A DNA stretch of 7,142 bases from JAXGPP01 sp964436865 (GCA_964436865.1 CAYTFK010000348.1:1-7142); one strand, 5' to 3'. Shown: positions 1 to 6,926, counted from the stretch's first letter. Translations and numbers: made by a program. The notes: generated from the letters alone by a model not told the origin.

Positions 1-116
1 TGGCCTGCCGCCGTTTGACGGCCCCACGGCCGAAGGGTAACGTGAAAGCTGCGGTGCTCGCCTTGTCGCGCCGCATCCGGTCGCCGCCGAACACGTTCCC
101 TGCCGACGATTCCGCC
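1..116 (+). other. Upstream edge, no gene assigned
   Basis: The frame of the following kinase gene is open back to the window edge, so a longer protein cannot be excluded. TTG at 15 and GTG at 42 are in-frame alternative starts; the GTG is preceded by an AAGGG only 4 nt away. The residues these would add are rich in Arg and Pro and do not look like a domain or signal. I see no convincing promoter here. Confidence 0.4.
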
Positions 117-1532
117 ATGCGATGGCCGATCCACGTTCAATTGCTCGTTCCGCTCCTGTCGGTGGTGCTGGTGGCGATCGGCGTGGCCAGCCTGGCCAGT
201 GCCGCCGCAGGCAGTCGCCGCGCTCGCCAGCAGCAGGAACATCACCTTGAGCGCGTCGTGGCCACGCTGCTAAGCGCCAGCTTTCCGCTCACCGATCGCG
301 TGCTGGAGCAGATGAGCGGCCTTTCGGGTGCGGAGTTCGTCCTCCTGGACGACGCCGGCCATATCCGCGACCGTACGCTGCCGTGGAAACCGGGCGATAG
401 CGCAGCGCTGACCACCGTCGCAACCAACGCCGGCACGGCGCCGTTCTCAAGCGCCTCTCGGGTAACGCTCAATGGAAAGACGTATCTCGGTCAGCGTGTC
501 GAAGTCCGCAACCGCCGCGCGTCGGCCGGGGCCGCCTGGCTCGTCGTGCTTTACCCCGAGGACCGCTGGTGGGCCGCCACGCGGCAAGCGGCCTATCCGG
601 CGCTTATCTCGGGGGCCCTGGCAGCCCTGGCGGTCGTGGCGGTGACGGCCCTCCTCGCTCGCCGCCTGGTGAGGCCGATCCGCACGCTCGGTGATCAGAC
701 GGCGGTCATCGCCAGCGGGCGGTTCGAACCAGTGGGCGTGCCACCTCGCGACGACGAGATCCGCGATCTGGCCGTGTCGATCAACAGCATGGCGGAACAA
801 CTGAGCCGCTATGAAGACAACGTGCGCCGCAGCGAACGGTTGCGGACGCTCGGCCAACTCGGAGCCGGACTGGCGCACCAGCTTCGCAACTCGGCCACCG
901 GCGCCCGCATGGCGGTCGAACTGCACGCCTTGGCCTGTGCGGCCGGCGGCGAGTCGCTCGACGTCGCCCTGCGGCAGTTGCGGCTGATGGAGTCGTACAT
1001 CCAGAGGTTCCTGACCCTCGGCCGGCCGCAAGACGAATCGCGCCAGGAGGTCGAAGTAGGCCAACTGGTGGCCGAGGTGCTCGAACTCGTAGCCCCGCTC
1101 GCGCAACATGCCGGCGTCGCGATCGATTTCCACCGCCCCTCCCAGCCGATCGTCGTGTGCGGAGATCGCGAGGCGCTCGGCCAACTGGTGGTCAATCTAG
1201 CGGTCAACGCGATCGAGGCGGCTCGCCGCACCCCCAGCGGCCCCGCGTCCGTCGTTGTCGACCTCGATGGCGACGACACCGGCCGTGTGGTCCTTCAAGT
1301 AGCTGACTCAGGGGCCGGGGTCGCCGCGGGCATGGAAGATCGTATCTTCGAGCCTTTTGCCAGCGACAAGCCTGAGGGAACGGGACTCGGCCTGTTCGTG
1401 GCCCGCGAGGTTGCCCGGGCCCACGGCGGCACAGTCACTTACGAGCCACGCGACAGCAAGACGGTCTTCCGGGCCGAACTGCCGCGCCGAATTGTGGAGC
1501 AAGCGGATGGCGCACCTGCTGATTGTCGATGA
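117..1532 (+). CDS. Membrane-bound sensor histidine kinase (HAMP, HisKA, HATPase_c)
   Basis: Inner-membrane sensor kinase of a two-component system, 471 residues from the ATG at 117. In order: first transmembrane helix about 8-30; a periplasmic sensor region about 31-159 with no domain I can name, possibly Cache-like (FVLLDDAGHI and GKTYLGQRVEV are typical of that fold, inference only); second helix about 160-181; HAMP linker about 182-235; HisKA with GLAHQLRN, phospho-acceptor His254; then the ATP-binding domain with N-box NLAVNAIEA (Asn360, Asn364), G1 box DSGAG (Asp397), F-box IFEPF and G2 box GTGLGL (421-426). All catalytic boxes are present. The residue after the histidine is Gln rather than the usual Glu/Asp. 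The 117 start is chosen because MRWPIHVQLL runs straight into the first helix, although no Shine-Dalgarno precedes it. The gene overlaps and is probably co-transcribed with the response regulator. The ligand is unknown. Confidence 0.93.
   Translation: MRWPIHVQLLVPLLSVVLVAIGVASLASAAAGSRRARQQQEHHLERVVATLLSASFPLTDRVLEQMSGLSGAEFVLLDDAGHIRDRTLPWKPGDSAALTTVATNAGTAPFSSASRVTLNGKTYLGQRVEVRNRRASAGAAWLVVLYPEDRWWAATRQAAYPALISGALAALAVVAVTALLARRLVRPIRTLGDQTAVIASGRFEPVGVPPRDDEIRDLAVSINSMAEQLSRYEDNVRRSERLRTLGQLGAGLAHQLRNSATGARMAVELHALACAAGGESLDVALRQLRLMESYIQRFLTLGRPQDESRQEVEVGQLVAEVLELVAPLAQHAGVAIDFHRPSQPIVVCGDREALGQLVVNLAVNAIEAARRTPSGPASVVVDLDGDDTGRVVLQVADSGAGVAAGMEDRIFEPFASDKPEGTGLGLFVAREVARAHGGTVTYEPRDSKTVFRAELPRRIVEQADGAPADCR
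1496..1499 (+). promoter_or_regulatory. Ribosome binding site of the response regulator
   Basis: GGAG lies 7 nt before the ATG at 1507, inside the 3' end of the kinase gene. It decides the start: an ATG at 1357 in the same frame would add 50 residues that are only the kinase gene read in another frame, ahead of the receiver domain that clearly begins MAHLLIVDDE. Location inside the kinase gene implies translational coupling. Confidence 0.7.
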
Positions 1533-2910
1533 CGAACCGAGCATCTGCTGGGGACTGGCCCAGCTCGCCGCGACGCTCGGCCATACTGCGGAGACGGCCG
1601 GCTCCGCCGAGCAGGCTCTCGACCGCGCACCCCAGCATCCGCCTGATGCGATCGTCCTCGATGTTCGTCTACCCGGCATCGATGGCCTGTCGGCCATGGA
1701 ACGCTTCCGGACGCGGTTTGGCGACGCGCCGATCCTGATCATCACCGCGCATGGCGACCTCGAGACGGCCGTCAAGGCGGTGCGCGGCGGGGCGTTCGAC
1801 TACCTCGTCAAACCGTTCGAGCTTCCCGTTGTTCGCCGAGCGATCGAGCGCCTTCTGGCATTCAGCCGTGCAGACGCCGCAGCCGAGACATCGTCGCCCG
1901 GCAGTGTCGTCGGCGAGATCGTGGGCACTTCTCCGGCAATGCACGAGGTGTTCAAACGGATTGCCCTCGTCGCCCCTTCCGACGCCTGCGTTCACATCTA
2001 CGGCGAAAGCGGCACCGGCAAAGAACTGATCGCCCGGGCGATCCACCGCTACAGCCGCCGCGCGGCCGGGCCGTTCGTTGCCGTGAATCTCGCGGCCATC
2101 AACCCGTCGCTGGCCGAGAGCGAGTTGTTCGGTCACGTCCGCGGCGCATTCACCGGCGCCGAACAGCCGCACGCGGGCCTGCTCGAACAGGCCAATTCCG
2201 GAACGATCTTCCTCGACGAGGCAGCCGATATCCCGCTGCCGCTCCAGGCCAAGCTGCTTCGGGCGCTGGAATACGGCGAGATTCTGCCCGTCGGCGGCAC
2301 GCAAACCGTCCAGAGCGATTTCCGCATCATCTCGGCCACGCATCGCAAGCTGGCCGACTGCGTCGCCAGCGGCGCATTCCGCCACGATCTCTACTTCCGC
2401 CTGCTGACCTTCGAGATTGAGGTGCCGCCGCTCCGCGAGCGGCCCGACGACATCGTGCCGCTGGCCGAACACTTCCTCGGCCTCCTGTCGGCAAAGAACG
2501 GCGGTACCCGGGCAACCCTCACGGCCGACGCGGTGGCGGAACTCAAACGGCGGCCGTGGTGCGGCAATGTCCGCGAGCTTCGCAATGCGATCGAACACGC
2601 CACGATCGTCGCCCCCGGCGGGCGGATCGCGCCGGAACATCTTCCATCCCCCTCGATGACGCAAGACCCTGCCGGTCCCAATTGCGAGGAGACGATTCGC
2701 GCTCTCATCCGGCAATGGACGGCCGCTCAGCTTCGCGATGAAGCCGCCGACTCAGGGCTCTACGAGCGGTTCTTCGCCCTCGTCGAACCGCCCATGCTCA
2801 CCGCCCTCCTCGAGCACTGCGACGGTCAGGTCGCCGCCGCGGCACGCCGCCTCGGCCTCCACCGCACCACGCTGCGGAAGAAGCTCGATCAGTCCCGTGC
2901 CGACTTGTAG
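1507..2910 (+). CDS. Sigma-54-dependent NtrC-family response regulator
   Basis: Cytoplasmic transcription activator, 467 residues, the partner of the kinase just upstream (26-nt overlap). The receiver domain (1 to about 118) has the acidic pocket Asp8-Asp9, phospho-acceptor Asp52 in LDVRLPG, Thr80 and Lys102 in VKPF. The AAA+ domain (about 136-380) has Walker A GESGTGKE (166-173), the sigma-54-contacting GAFTGA loop (213-218), Walker B with FLDEA (Asp237-Glu238), arginines of the FRHDLYFRL segment, and the sensor-II-like WCGNVRELRN (351-360). A C-terminal Fis-type helix-turn-helix spans about 433-465 and ends RLGLHRTTLRKKL. The linker between AAA+ and helix-turn-helix resembles NtrC itself. 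Every motif needed for ATP-driven opening of sigma-54 promoters is intact. Phosphorylation by the kinase is expected to trigger oligomerisation. The regulon is not evident from this window. Family assignment is very secure; the cognate pairing rests on gene order. Confidence 0.96.
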   Translation: MAHLLIVDDEPSICWGLAQLAATLGHTAETAGSAEQALDRAPQHPPDAIVLDVRLPGIDGLSAMERFRTRFGDAPILIITAHGDLETAVKAVRGGAFDYLVKPFELPVVRRAIERLLAFSRADAAAETSSPGSVVGEIVGTSPAMHEVFKRIALVAPSDACVHIYGESGTGKELIARAIHRYSRRAAGPFVAVNLAAINPSLAESELFGHVRGAFTGAEQPHAGLLEQANSGTIFLDEAADIPLPLQAKLLRALEYGEILPVGGTQTVQSDFRIISATHRKLADCVASGAFRHDLYFRLLTFEIEVPPLRERPDDIVPLAEHFLGLLSAKNGGTRATLTADAVAELKRRPWCGNVRELRNAIEHATIVAPGGRIAPEHLPSPSMTQDPAGPNCEETIRALIRQWTAAQLRDEAADSGLYERFFALVEPPMLTALLEHCDGQVAAAARRLGLHRTTLRKKLDQSRADL

Positions 2911-2924
2911 CTAACGACCGGCGG

Positions 2925-5375
2925 TCACTCGTACTCCAACATCGCCGTCGCCCGGCAGGGGCGGTCGACGATAGTCCGAACCCAGTAGGGATGGAACCCG
3001 GCGGGAAACTCGTGTTCCACGGTCTGACCGGGTTCGACCACGAAGCGGCGGTAGGCGGCCCAGCGGCCGTCGCCCGCCACGTCGATCTCCAGCGTGAACT
3101 GCACCGGCGTGGCCGCGTTGTGCGAGAGGCGGATCGTCTTCTGATCGTAACCCGTCATGAGGTACGGGTCTGACGGCGTGCCGGCAGTCGCTTCCGTCTC
3201 ATTCCATGGCCCTCCCTTGCCACGCGGTTTGCCCAACCGCCAGAGATCGTCGACCGCGCCCACCCAGATCGCCGCCAGTCCGTCGTCCGAACGGATGATG
3301 TGGCGGTTCCCCTCGCCGCCGTCGATGCCGGTCAGCACCAGCAGGCCGCGGTAAGAGCAAAAGTCGGTGATGCGGCGGTTGTGCGTCGTGATCGGCCGGA
3401 TCTTGGCAAACCCGCCCGCATTGTCGGCCGGCAATTCGTAGAACGTGCCGTGGCAAAGGAACAGATCCCGCTCGGTGACCACTTCACGATCCATCCGCGA
3501 CAGCCCGACGCCCGTGAACTCGTCCAGAGCCGGATCTCCCTTGGGCAATCGCCAGCGTTGGCCTGCGTCGTCCACGTAAACGGCCGACGCCGCATCGACA
3601 CTCAAGAAGCCTTCGGGGATGGCGGCGTTCTCTTTGAGCCACTCGTGCGACTTCGGGTTGTCTACCCGGCGGAGCTTCATCTCGGCATCCATTTCGTAAT
3701 AGCCGACATCCGTCACCGCGCGGCCGTTGATTTTGGTGGCCGCAAGGTGCAGCGTCCGCAACTCCTCGCCGCGCGGACGCACGAGGCCCCCCAGGTGCTC
3801 CGTACGGCTTGCCGTCGCCAGGCCTGCGAAGATCGGGTCGGCTTCGGCTGTGCGGCGGTCGGTGCCCGAATAGCTGTAGAGCACGGTCGCCTTCGCGCAG
3901 GCTCGATCGGTTCGCACTCGAATCCACTCGCCCGGCAATTCGGCGGCTAGCGGCAGCCAGGCATACCCCTTGGCCGGGACGTCGACCGTGACCAGCCGCT
4001 GCCAGTTGCCGCGCCCGTTCGTATCGACCTCGAACTCGAACTTCACCCCTTCCGCCTCACCGTGGGAAATGTGGGCGCCGCGGTGGTCGTACCCGGCGAA
4101 GAGGAATGGATCGGACCACTGCCCGGCTTCAACCGCTTCATCGAGCCACACCGCCCCTCGTCCCAGCGGCGGGCCAAGGCGATCGAGGATTCCCGGCTCG
4201 GCAAACCACAAGTTCGACTGCGACTGCCCCGCTCCGATCAGCTTTCCCTTCACCTTGCGGCGATTGAGAAACTCCGACCGCGCCGTGTCGTCGCATCCAA
4301 ACACCAGCCGGTCGTTCCACCGCGTGAAATCGCCGATCACCTTCAGGTAGGTCGAACGAGGGCGAATGCCCGCTGTGCTGGCGGCCGTAAAGCTCGCCGG
4401 AAACCTCCAGAACGTGCCGTGCATCGTCATCAGCAGATCGTCTTCGCCGATCTCGCGGATCCGCGGCCACTCCGTGTTCCATCCGTGGGCCCCGTCGTAG
4501 GTATGGCTTGCCTTCGGCAAACGAAAGAGGTGCCAGCGACCGCCGTCGCGCACCATAAGCAGGAGCGAACGGTGGTCCCAGCCGATGCTCCAGATCGGAT
4601 CGGTCGCCGGATTCTCGTTGCCGTAGATCCCGCCCGGACCGGTCACTTCGCAAAACTGGTTGCGGCGAATGACCGTCCAGTCCTTGCCGTCCCACTCGGC
4701 CAGGCAGCCCGACGGGATGTCGGGCCGGCGCTGGGCCTCGGGCCCGACCTCGCCATTGTTGGCGTACACGACCACCCCCTGCCCGGAATATGCCCCCTTG
4801 CCGTGATAGCCGGGCAACAGCGGTCCGGCCAGTCCGCCCGGCATGCCGTTGGCATCCGGGTAGAGCGTTTTGACCTCAAGCGTCTTCACGTCGACTTCGT
4901 AGAAGCCCTCTTCCATCGTCGCGTAGTAGATCTTCCCCGCCGGATCGACGAGGTGCCGCATGTTCGCCGTGGGCCGGCCGGGCATGATCTTGTAGGGGAT
5001 CGCGCGGACATTGCGCTGGGCATCGATCGCATAGGGGCCGATAAATAGCTGGTTCGACTCGCGATGGATCATGCGGTTGGCCGGCGTGCCCCCGATGCTC
5101 TCCGGCCGGATCACCGCCTCCAGATCATCGTTGATCTCGTACAGCTTGTCGGCTGATCCCTTAGGATAGTGCGGGCCATAGCTCATCACCCACAGCTTCC
5201 CCGCCCACGGCACCACCGCCCCGGTGCCGCATTCGCCTTCGCTGGCGTCGTTGAACGTCGCCAGGTGCGGGTAGATCCCGCTGAACTGAAGGGGCTCGTC
5301 GGCCGCCAGCATGACTGCACAAGATGACCATACGACCGCCGTCAGGGCGACGGCACGGAATGGGGCGATGCTCAT
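2925..5375 (-). CDS. Secreted conserved protein of unknown function, beta-rich with duplicated C-terminal module
   Basis: 816 residues from the ATG at 5375, which has an AAGGGAG Shine-Dalgarno 8 nt upstream. An N-terminal signal peptide (MSIAPFRAVALTAVVWSS followed by CAVMLAADEP) suggests export to the periplasm or cell surface, with cleavage near residue 25. The region about 30-260 contains short repeating strand-rich stretches with motifs such as ECGTGAVVPWAGKLW (48-62), GGTPANRMIHRESNQLFIGP (95-114) and KIYYATMEEGFYEVDV (148-163), consistent with beta-propeller blades (inference). Residues 271-503 and 598-816 are two divergent copies of one module (see the repeat entries). I recall similar uncharacterised proteins in planctomycetes and Bacteroidetes, but no function, and no catalytic signature is apparent. 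The frame stays open upstream to 5504, but that extension is the translation of a REP-like palindrome, so it was discarded. It is convergent with the response regulator and so not in its operon. Confidence 0.85.
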   Translation of the reverse strand: MSIAPFRAVALTAVVWSSCAVMLAADEPLQFSGIYPHLATFNDASEGECGTGAVVPWAGKLWVMSYGPHYPKGSADKLYEINDDLEAVIRPESIGGTPANRMIHRESNQLFIGPYAIDAQRNVRAIPYKIMPGRPTANMRHLVDPAGKIYYATMEEGFYEVDVKTLEVKTLYPDANGMPGGLAGPLLPGYHGKGAYSGQGVVVYANNGEVGPEAQRRPDIPSGCLAEWDGKDWTVIRRNQFCEVTGPGGIYGNENPATDPIWSIGWDHRSLLLMVRDGGRWHLFRLPKASHTYDGAHGWNTEWPRIREIGEDDLLMTMHGTFWRFPASFTAASTAGIRPRSTYLKVIGDFTRWNDRLVFGCDDTARSEFLNRRKVKGKLIGAGQSQSNLWFAEPGILDRLGPPLGRGAVWLDEAVEAGQWSDPFLFAGYDHRGAHISHGEAEGVKFEFEVDTNGRGNWQRLVTVDVPAKGYAWLPLAAELPGEWIRVRTDRACAKATVLYSYSGTDRRTAEADPIFAGLATASRTEHLGGLVRPRGEELRTLHLAATKINGRAVTDVGYYEMDAEMKLRRVDNPKSHEWLKENAAIPEGFLSVDAASAVYVDDAGQRWRLPKGDPALDEFTGVGLSRMDREVVTERDLFLCHGTFYELPADNAGGFAKIRPITTHNRRITDFCSYRGLLVLTGIDGGEGNRHIIRSDDGLAAIWVGAVDDLWRLGKPRGKGGPWNETEATAGTPSDPYLMTGYDQKTIRLSHNAATPVQFTLEIDVAGDGRWAAYRRFVVEPGQTVEHEFPAGFHPYWVRTIVDRPCRATAMLEYE
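2928..3584 (-). repeat. Internal module B of the secreted protein (residues about 598-816)
   Basis: Second copy of the module, ending at the last codon of the gene. It starts with YVDDAGQRWRLPKG, which corresponds to MVRDGGRWHLFRLPKA in module A, then continues collinearly. About 95 residues separate the modules (LHLAATKINGRAVTDVGYYE and neighbours) and may belong to a further blade or linker. Confidence 0.75.
3867..4565 (-). repeat. Internal module A of the secreted protein (residues about 271-503)
   Basis: First copy of a duplicated protein module. It matches module B in the same order over its whole length: HGTFWRFP vs HGTFYELP, SDPFLFAGYD vs SDPYLMTGYD, VKFEFEVDTNGRGNW vs VQFTLEIDVAGDGRW, and WIRVRTDRACAKATVLYSY vs WVRTIVDRPCRATAMLEY. 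The match is visible at protein level only; the DNA copies have diverged, so the duplication is old. Confidence 0.75.
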
Positions 5376-5383
5376 AACCAGGA

Positions 5384-5390
5384 CTCCCTT
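5384..5390 (-). promoter_or_regulatory. Ribosome binding site of the secreted protein gene
   Basis: On the minus strand AAGGGAG stands 8 nt before the ATG at 5375. It supports that start over the upstream in-frame ATG at 5504, which has no matching site and would bury the signal peptide. Confidence 0.75.
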
Positions 5391-5415
5391 GAATACCGAT
5401 CCGGGGCAGACGGCG

Positions 5416-5444
5416 ATTGTACCCCCTCCAGCCGCCACAATAAA
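5416..5444 (-). promoter_or_regulatory. Candidate housekeeping promoter for the secreted protein gene
   Basis: On the minus strand a TACAAT (5416-5421, five of six matches to the -10 consensus) follows a weak -35-like TTTATT (5439-5444) with a 17-nt spacer. Transcription would begin near 5409, giving a leader of about 34 nt that includes the Shine-Dalgarno. The -35 matches only three positions, so this is tentative. Confidence 0.35.
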
Positions 5445-5470
5445 TCCGCTCCCCCGCTCCGACCCGTTCG

Positions 5471-5490
5471 TAGTCCCGGCTTCAGCCGGT
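5471..5490. repeat. REP-like palindrome
   Basis: TAGTCCCGGCTTCAGCCGGT contains CCGGCT (5476-5481) and its complement AGCCGG (5484-5489) around TC, forming a compact GC-rich hairpin. From memory, CCGGCTGAAGCCGGGACTAC-type elements are frequent intergenic repeats in planctomycete genomes, and REP elements are often mobilised by Y1-type (RAYT) transposases. Only one copy is seen here, so repetitiveness is not shown by this window. Confidence 0.5.
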
Positions 5491-5713
5491 CTCTCCCCAA
5501 ACATAGCTCCACAGCCGCCCTTCCCCTACACCTCCCTCTGGTGCCCCACATCACGAGCGCCACATCCCTGACCGCAGCAAACGGCCTGGCAGTTATAGCC
5601 GGCAATTCAACCACACCTCTCGCTCCTCAAAGCGTACCACCCGGCCATGGCACCTTGCGTCTGCCGCCGCGAAGGGGACAATCAGGCGTTTCATCACACC
5701 CGGATGTGCAGAG

Positions 5714-6613
5714 ATGCCCTACATCGGCGAAGCCGCGGCCTTGGCCACGGCGGTGCTCTGGACGCTCTCCTCGCTGGCCTGGACCTCGGCCGGCAGGTTC
5801 GTCGGCGCGGTGCAGGTGAGTTTCATCCGGCTGATGATCACGGTGATCTTTCTCGTCGTCTATGGCCAACTGGTCCGCGGCCTCCCGCTGCCCACCGACG
5901 CTCCGGCCGACGTCTGGCTTATCCTGGGCCTGTCGGGTTTCGTCGGGTTCTTCGTCACCGATCTGTGCCTGTTCAAGGCCTACCTGCTAATCGGACCGCG
6001 GCTGTCGCTACTGATCCTCTCGCTCAGCCCGCCGGTCGCCAGCCTGCTTTCGGCCGCGGTCCTCGGCGACTGGCTCTCCGCCAAGGACTGGGCGGCGATG
6101 GCGGTAACGCTCGTCGGCGTGGCCTGGGTGGTGTTCGAGCGCCCCGACACCTCGCGCCGGCTCCACTACGTGCAGCCGCAGCAGTACCGCTTCGGCATCG
6201 TGCTGGCCGTGCTCGCCTCGCTCGGACATGCCGCGGCGTTGGTGCTCTCCAAGCGCGGCATCGGCACCTACGACCCCTTCGCGGCGACGTTCATCCGTAT
6301 CATCGGCTCGCTGGTGGGCTACATGCCGCTGATGACCATCCTCGGCCGTTGGCCCGGTACGGTCCGCGCGCTCAGCCACGGCCGCTCGATGCTCATCCTG
6401 ACGTTCGGCGCCTTCGTCGGCCCCTTCCTGGGCGTGGCGATGTATATGATCGCCGTCCGCCATGCCCAGGCCGGCATCGTGGCCACCATCATCGCCACCA
6501 TGCCCGTGCTCATCCTCCCCTTCGTCATCCTCCTCTACCGCGAGAAAGTCAGCGTCCGCGCCGCCGCCGGCGCTCTGCTCTCGGTCATCGGCGTGGGGCT
6601 GTTGATGCTGTAA
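5714..6613 (+). CDS. EamA/DMT-family membrane transporter
   Basis: Integral inner-membrane protein of 299 residues, the usual length for the drug/metabolite transporter superfamily. About ten hydrophobic helices are visible (roughly 5-24, 34-50, 67-87, 94-115, 126-141, 160-178, 190-210, 226-247, 254-275, 281-298). They fall in two homologous five-helix halves, as expected for two EamA domains, with a polar loop near 142-158 between them. Each half ends with a typical pattern: LSPPVASLLSAAVLGDWLSAKDW in the first, TMPVLILPFVILLYREKVS in the second. Family members export or import small metabolites such as amino acids, but substrate cannot be read from sequence. The ATG at 5714 is the first usable start in frame and has only a weak GAG nearby. 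No neighbour forms an obvious operon with it. Confidence 0.9.
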   Translation: MPYIGEAAALATAVLWTLSSLAWTSAGRFVGAVQVSFIRLMITVIFLVVYGQLVRGLPLPTDAPADVWLILGLSGFVGFFVTDLCLFKAYLLIGPRLSLLILSLSPPVASLLSAAVLGDWLSAKDWAAMAVTLVGVAWVVFERPDTSRRLHYVQPQQYRFGIVLAVLASLGHAAALVLSKRGIGTYDPFAATFIRIIGSLVGYMPLMTILGRWPGTVRALSHGRSMLILTFGAFVGPFLGVAMYMIAVRHAQAGIVATIIATMPVLILPFVILLYREKVSVRAAAGALLSVIGVGLLML

Positions 6614-6760
6614 TCGAGCCCGCCGGGTGCGAAGACGCTTGGCTGGCACGGCCCCGTCTGACAAGCGATAATCGGCGCCAACAGCATCCGTCCCTGCGCG
6701 TGACGCCTCGCCGCAGTTATCGGGCCAATTCGCACAACCGGCGCGCGTGGGAGGAGCTCG
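6614..6760 (+). other. Spacer after the transporter with a possible -10 element
   Basis: No gene is supported. GATAAT at 6667-6672 resembles a -10 box, but 17 nt upstream there is only TGGCAC, a poor -35, so promoter status is doubtful. A TGA at 6701 closes the frame of the downstream open reading frame. No terminator with a U-tract follows the transporter. Confidence 0.4.
6750..6754 (+). promoter_or_regulatory. Strong Shine-Dalgarno before the upstream GTG start
   Basis: GGAGG, within GGGAGGAG (6749-6756), lies 6 nt before the GTG at 6761. It is the strongest ribosome-binding sequence in the window and argues that the upstream frame is, or once was, a real gene start. Confidence 0.55.
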
Positions 6761-6874
6761 GTGAGTGCTCCATGCGGCAACGACGACAACCCTTACCGCT
6801 CACCGCAAACCGTCCCCTTTATCCTGCAAGCCCAGCGCGTCCTCCGCTGGGCAAAGGAGATCGAGAGGCACCGT

Positions 6875-6891
6875 CTGCCGCTGTCCGGCAG
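6875..6891. repeat. GC-rich hairpin 1
   Basis: CTGCCG (6875-6880) pairs with CGGCAG (6886-6891) across a 5-nt loop. No T-tract follows, so it is not an intrinsic terminator. It lies between the two alternative starts and could equally be chance in GC-rich DNA. Confidence 0.35.
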
Positions 6892-6909
6892 CCGCGAGCA
6901 ACGACTTCC

Positions 6910-6926
6910 GCCGGCAAACGGCCGGC
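6910..6926. repeat. GC-rich hairpin 2
   Basis: GCCGGC (6910-6915) pairs with GCCGGC (6921-6926) across AAACG. It lies 56 nt before the ATG at 6983, within what would be the leader of the shorter gene model. Function unknown. Confidence 0.35.

Larger units (their letters stand above)
5376..5713. other. Divergent intergenic region between the secreted protein and the transporter
   Basis: 338 nt without a gene I can support. It holds a Shine-Dalgarno and candidate promoter for the minus-strand gene and a REP-like palindrome. From about 5490 to 5560 the plus strand is C/T-rich with very few G. I found no credible promoter for the transporter: a TATAGC at 5594 lacks a -35 partner. Short ORFs here are frame shadows without coding character. 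Confidence 0.6.

Noticed and set aside
1061..1200. Repeated GGCCAACTGGTGG in the kinase gene (1061 and 1181)
   Set aside because: Both copies encode the common Gly-Gln-Leu-Val run in the same frame at functionally unrelated places; coincidence of codon use.
1669..2715. 348-codon open frame on the minus strand opposite the response regulator
   Set aside because: It lies wholly antisense to a gene with every expected NtrC motif; long antisense frames are usual in GC-rich coding DNA, and its translation has no recognisable domain.
2916..2926. GACC-GGC-GGTC inverted repeat between the convergent genes as a shared terminator
   Set aside because: The stem is only 4 bp and there is no T-tract on either side.
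4062..5048. 328-codon open frame on the plus strand opposite the secreted protein
   Set aside because: It is a shadow of the minus-strand gene, rich in Arg, Pro and His with no domain; the minus-strand product has a signal peptide, Shine-Dalgarno and repeated modules.
5309..5335. Possible lipoprotein lipobox around the Cys in WSSCAV of the secreted protein
   Set aside because: The position three before Cys is Trp rather than Leu/Val/Ile, and the hydrophobic stretch continues past the Cys; an ordinary signal peptidase I site near LAA-DEP fits better.
5648..5660. TGGCACCTTGCG resembling a sigma-54 promoter ahead of the transporter
   Set aside because: The two half-sites are only 1 nt apart instead of about 5, so sigma-54 could not contact both.
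6644..6660. TGGCACG resembling the -24 half of a sigma-54 promoter
   Set aside because: The -12 TTGC half is absent at the required spacing (CGTC is found there).
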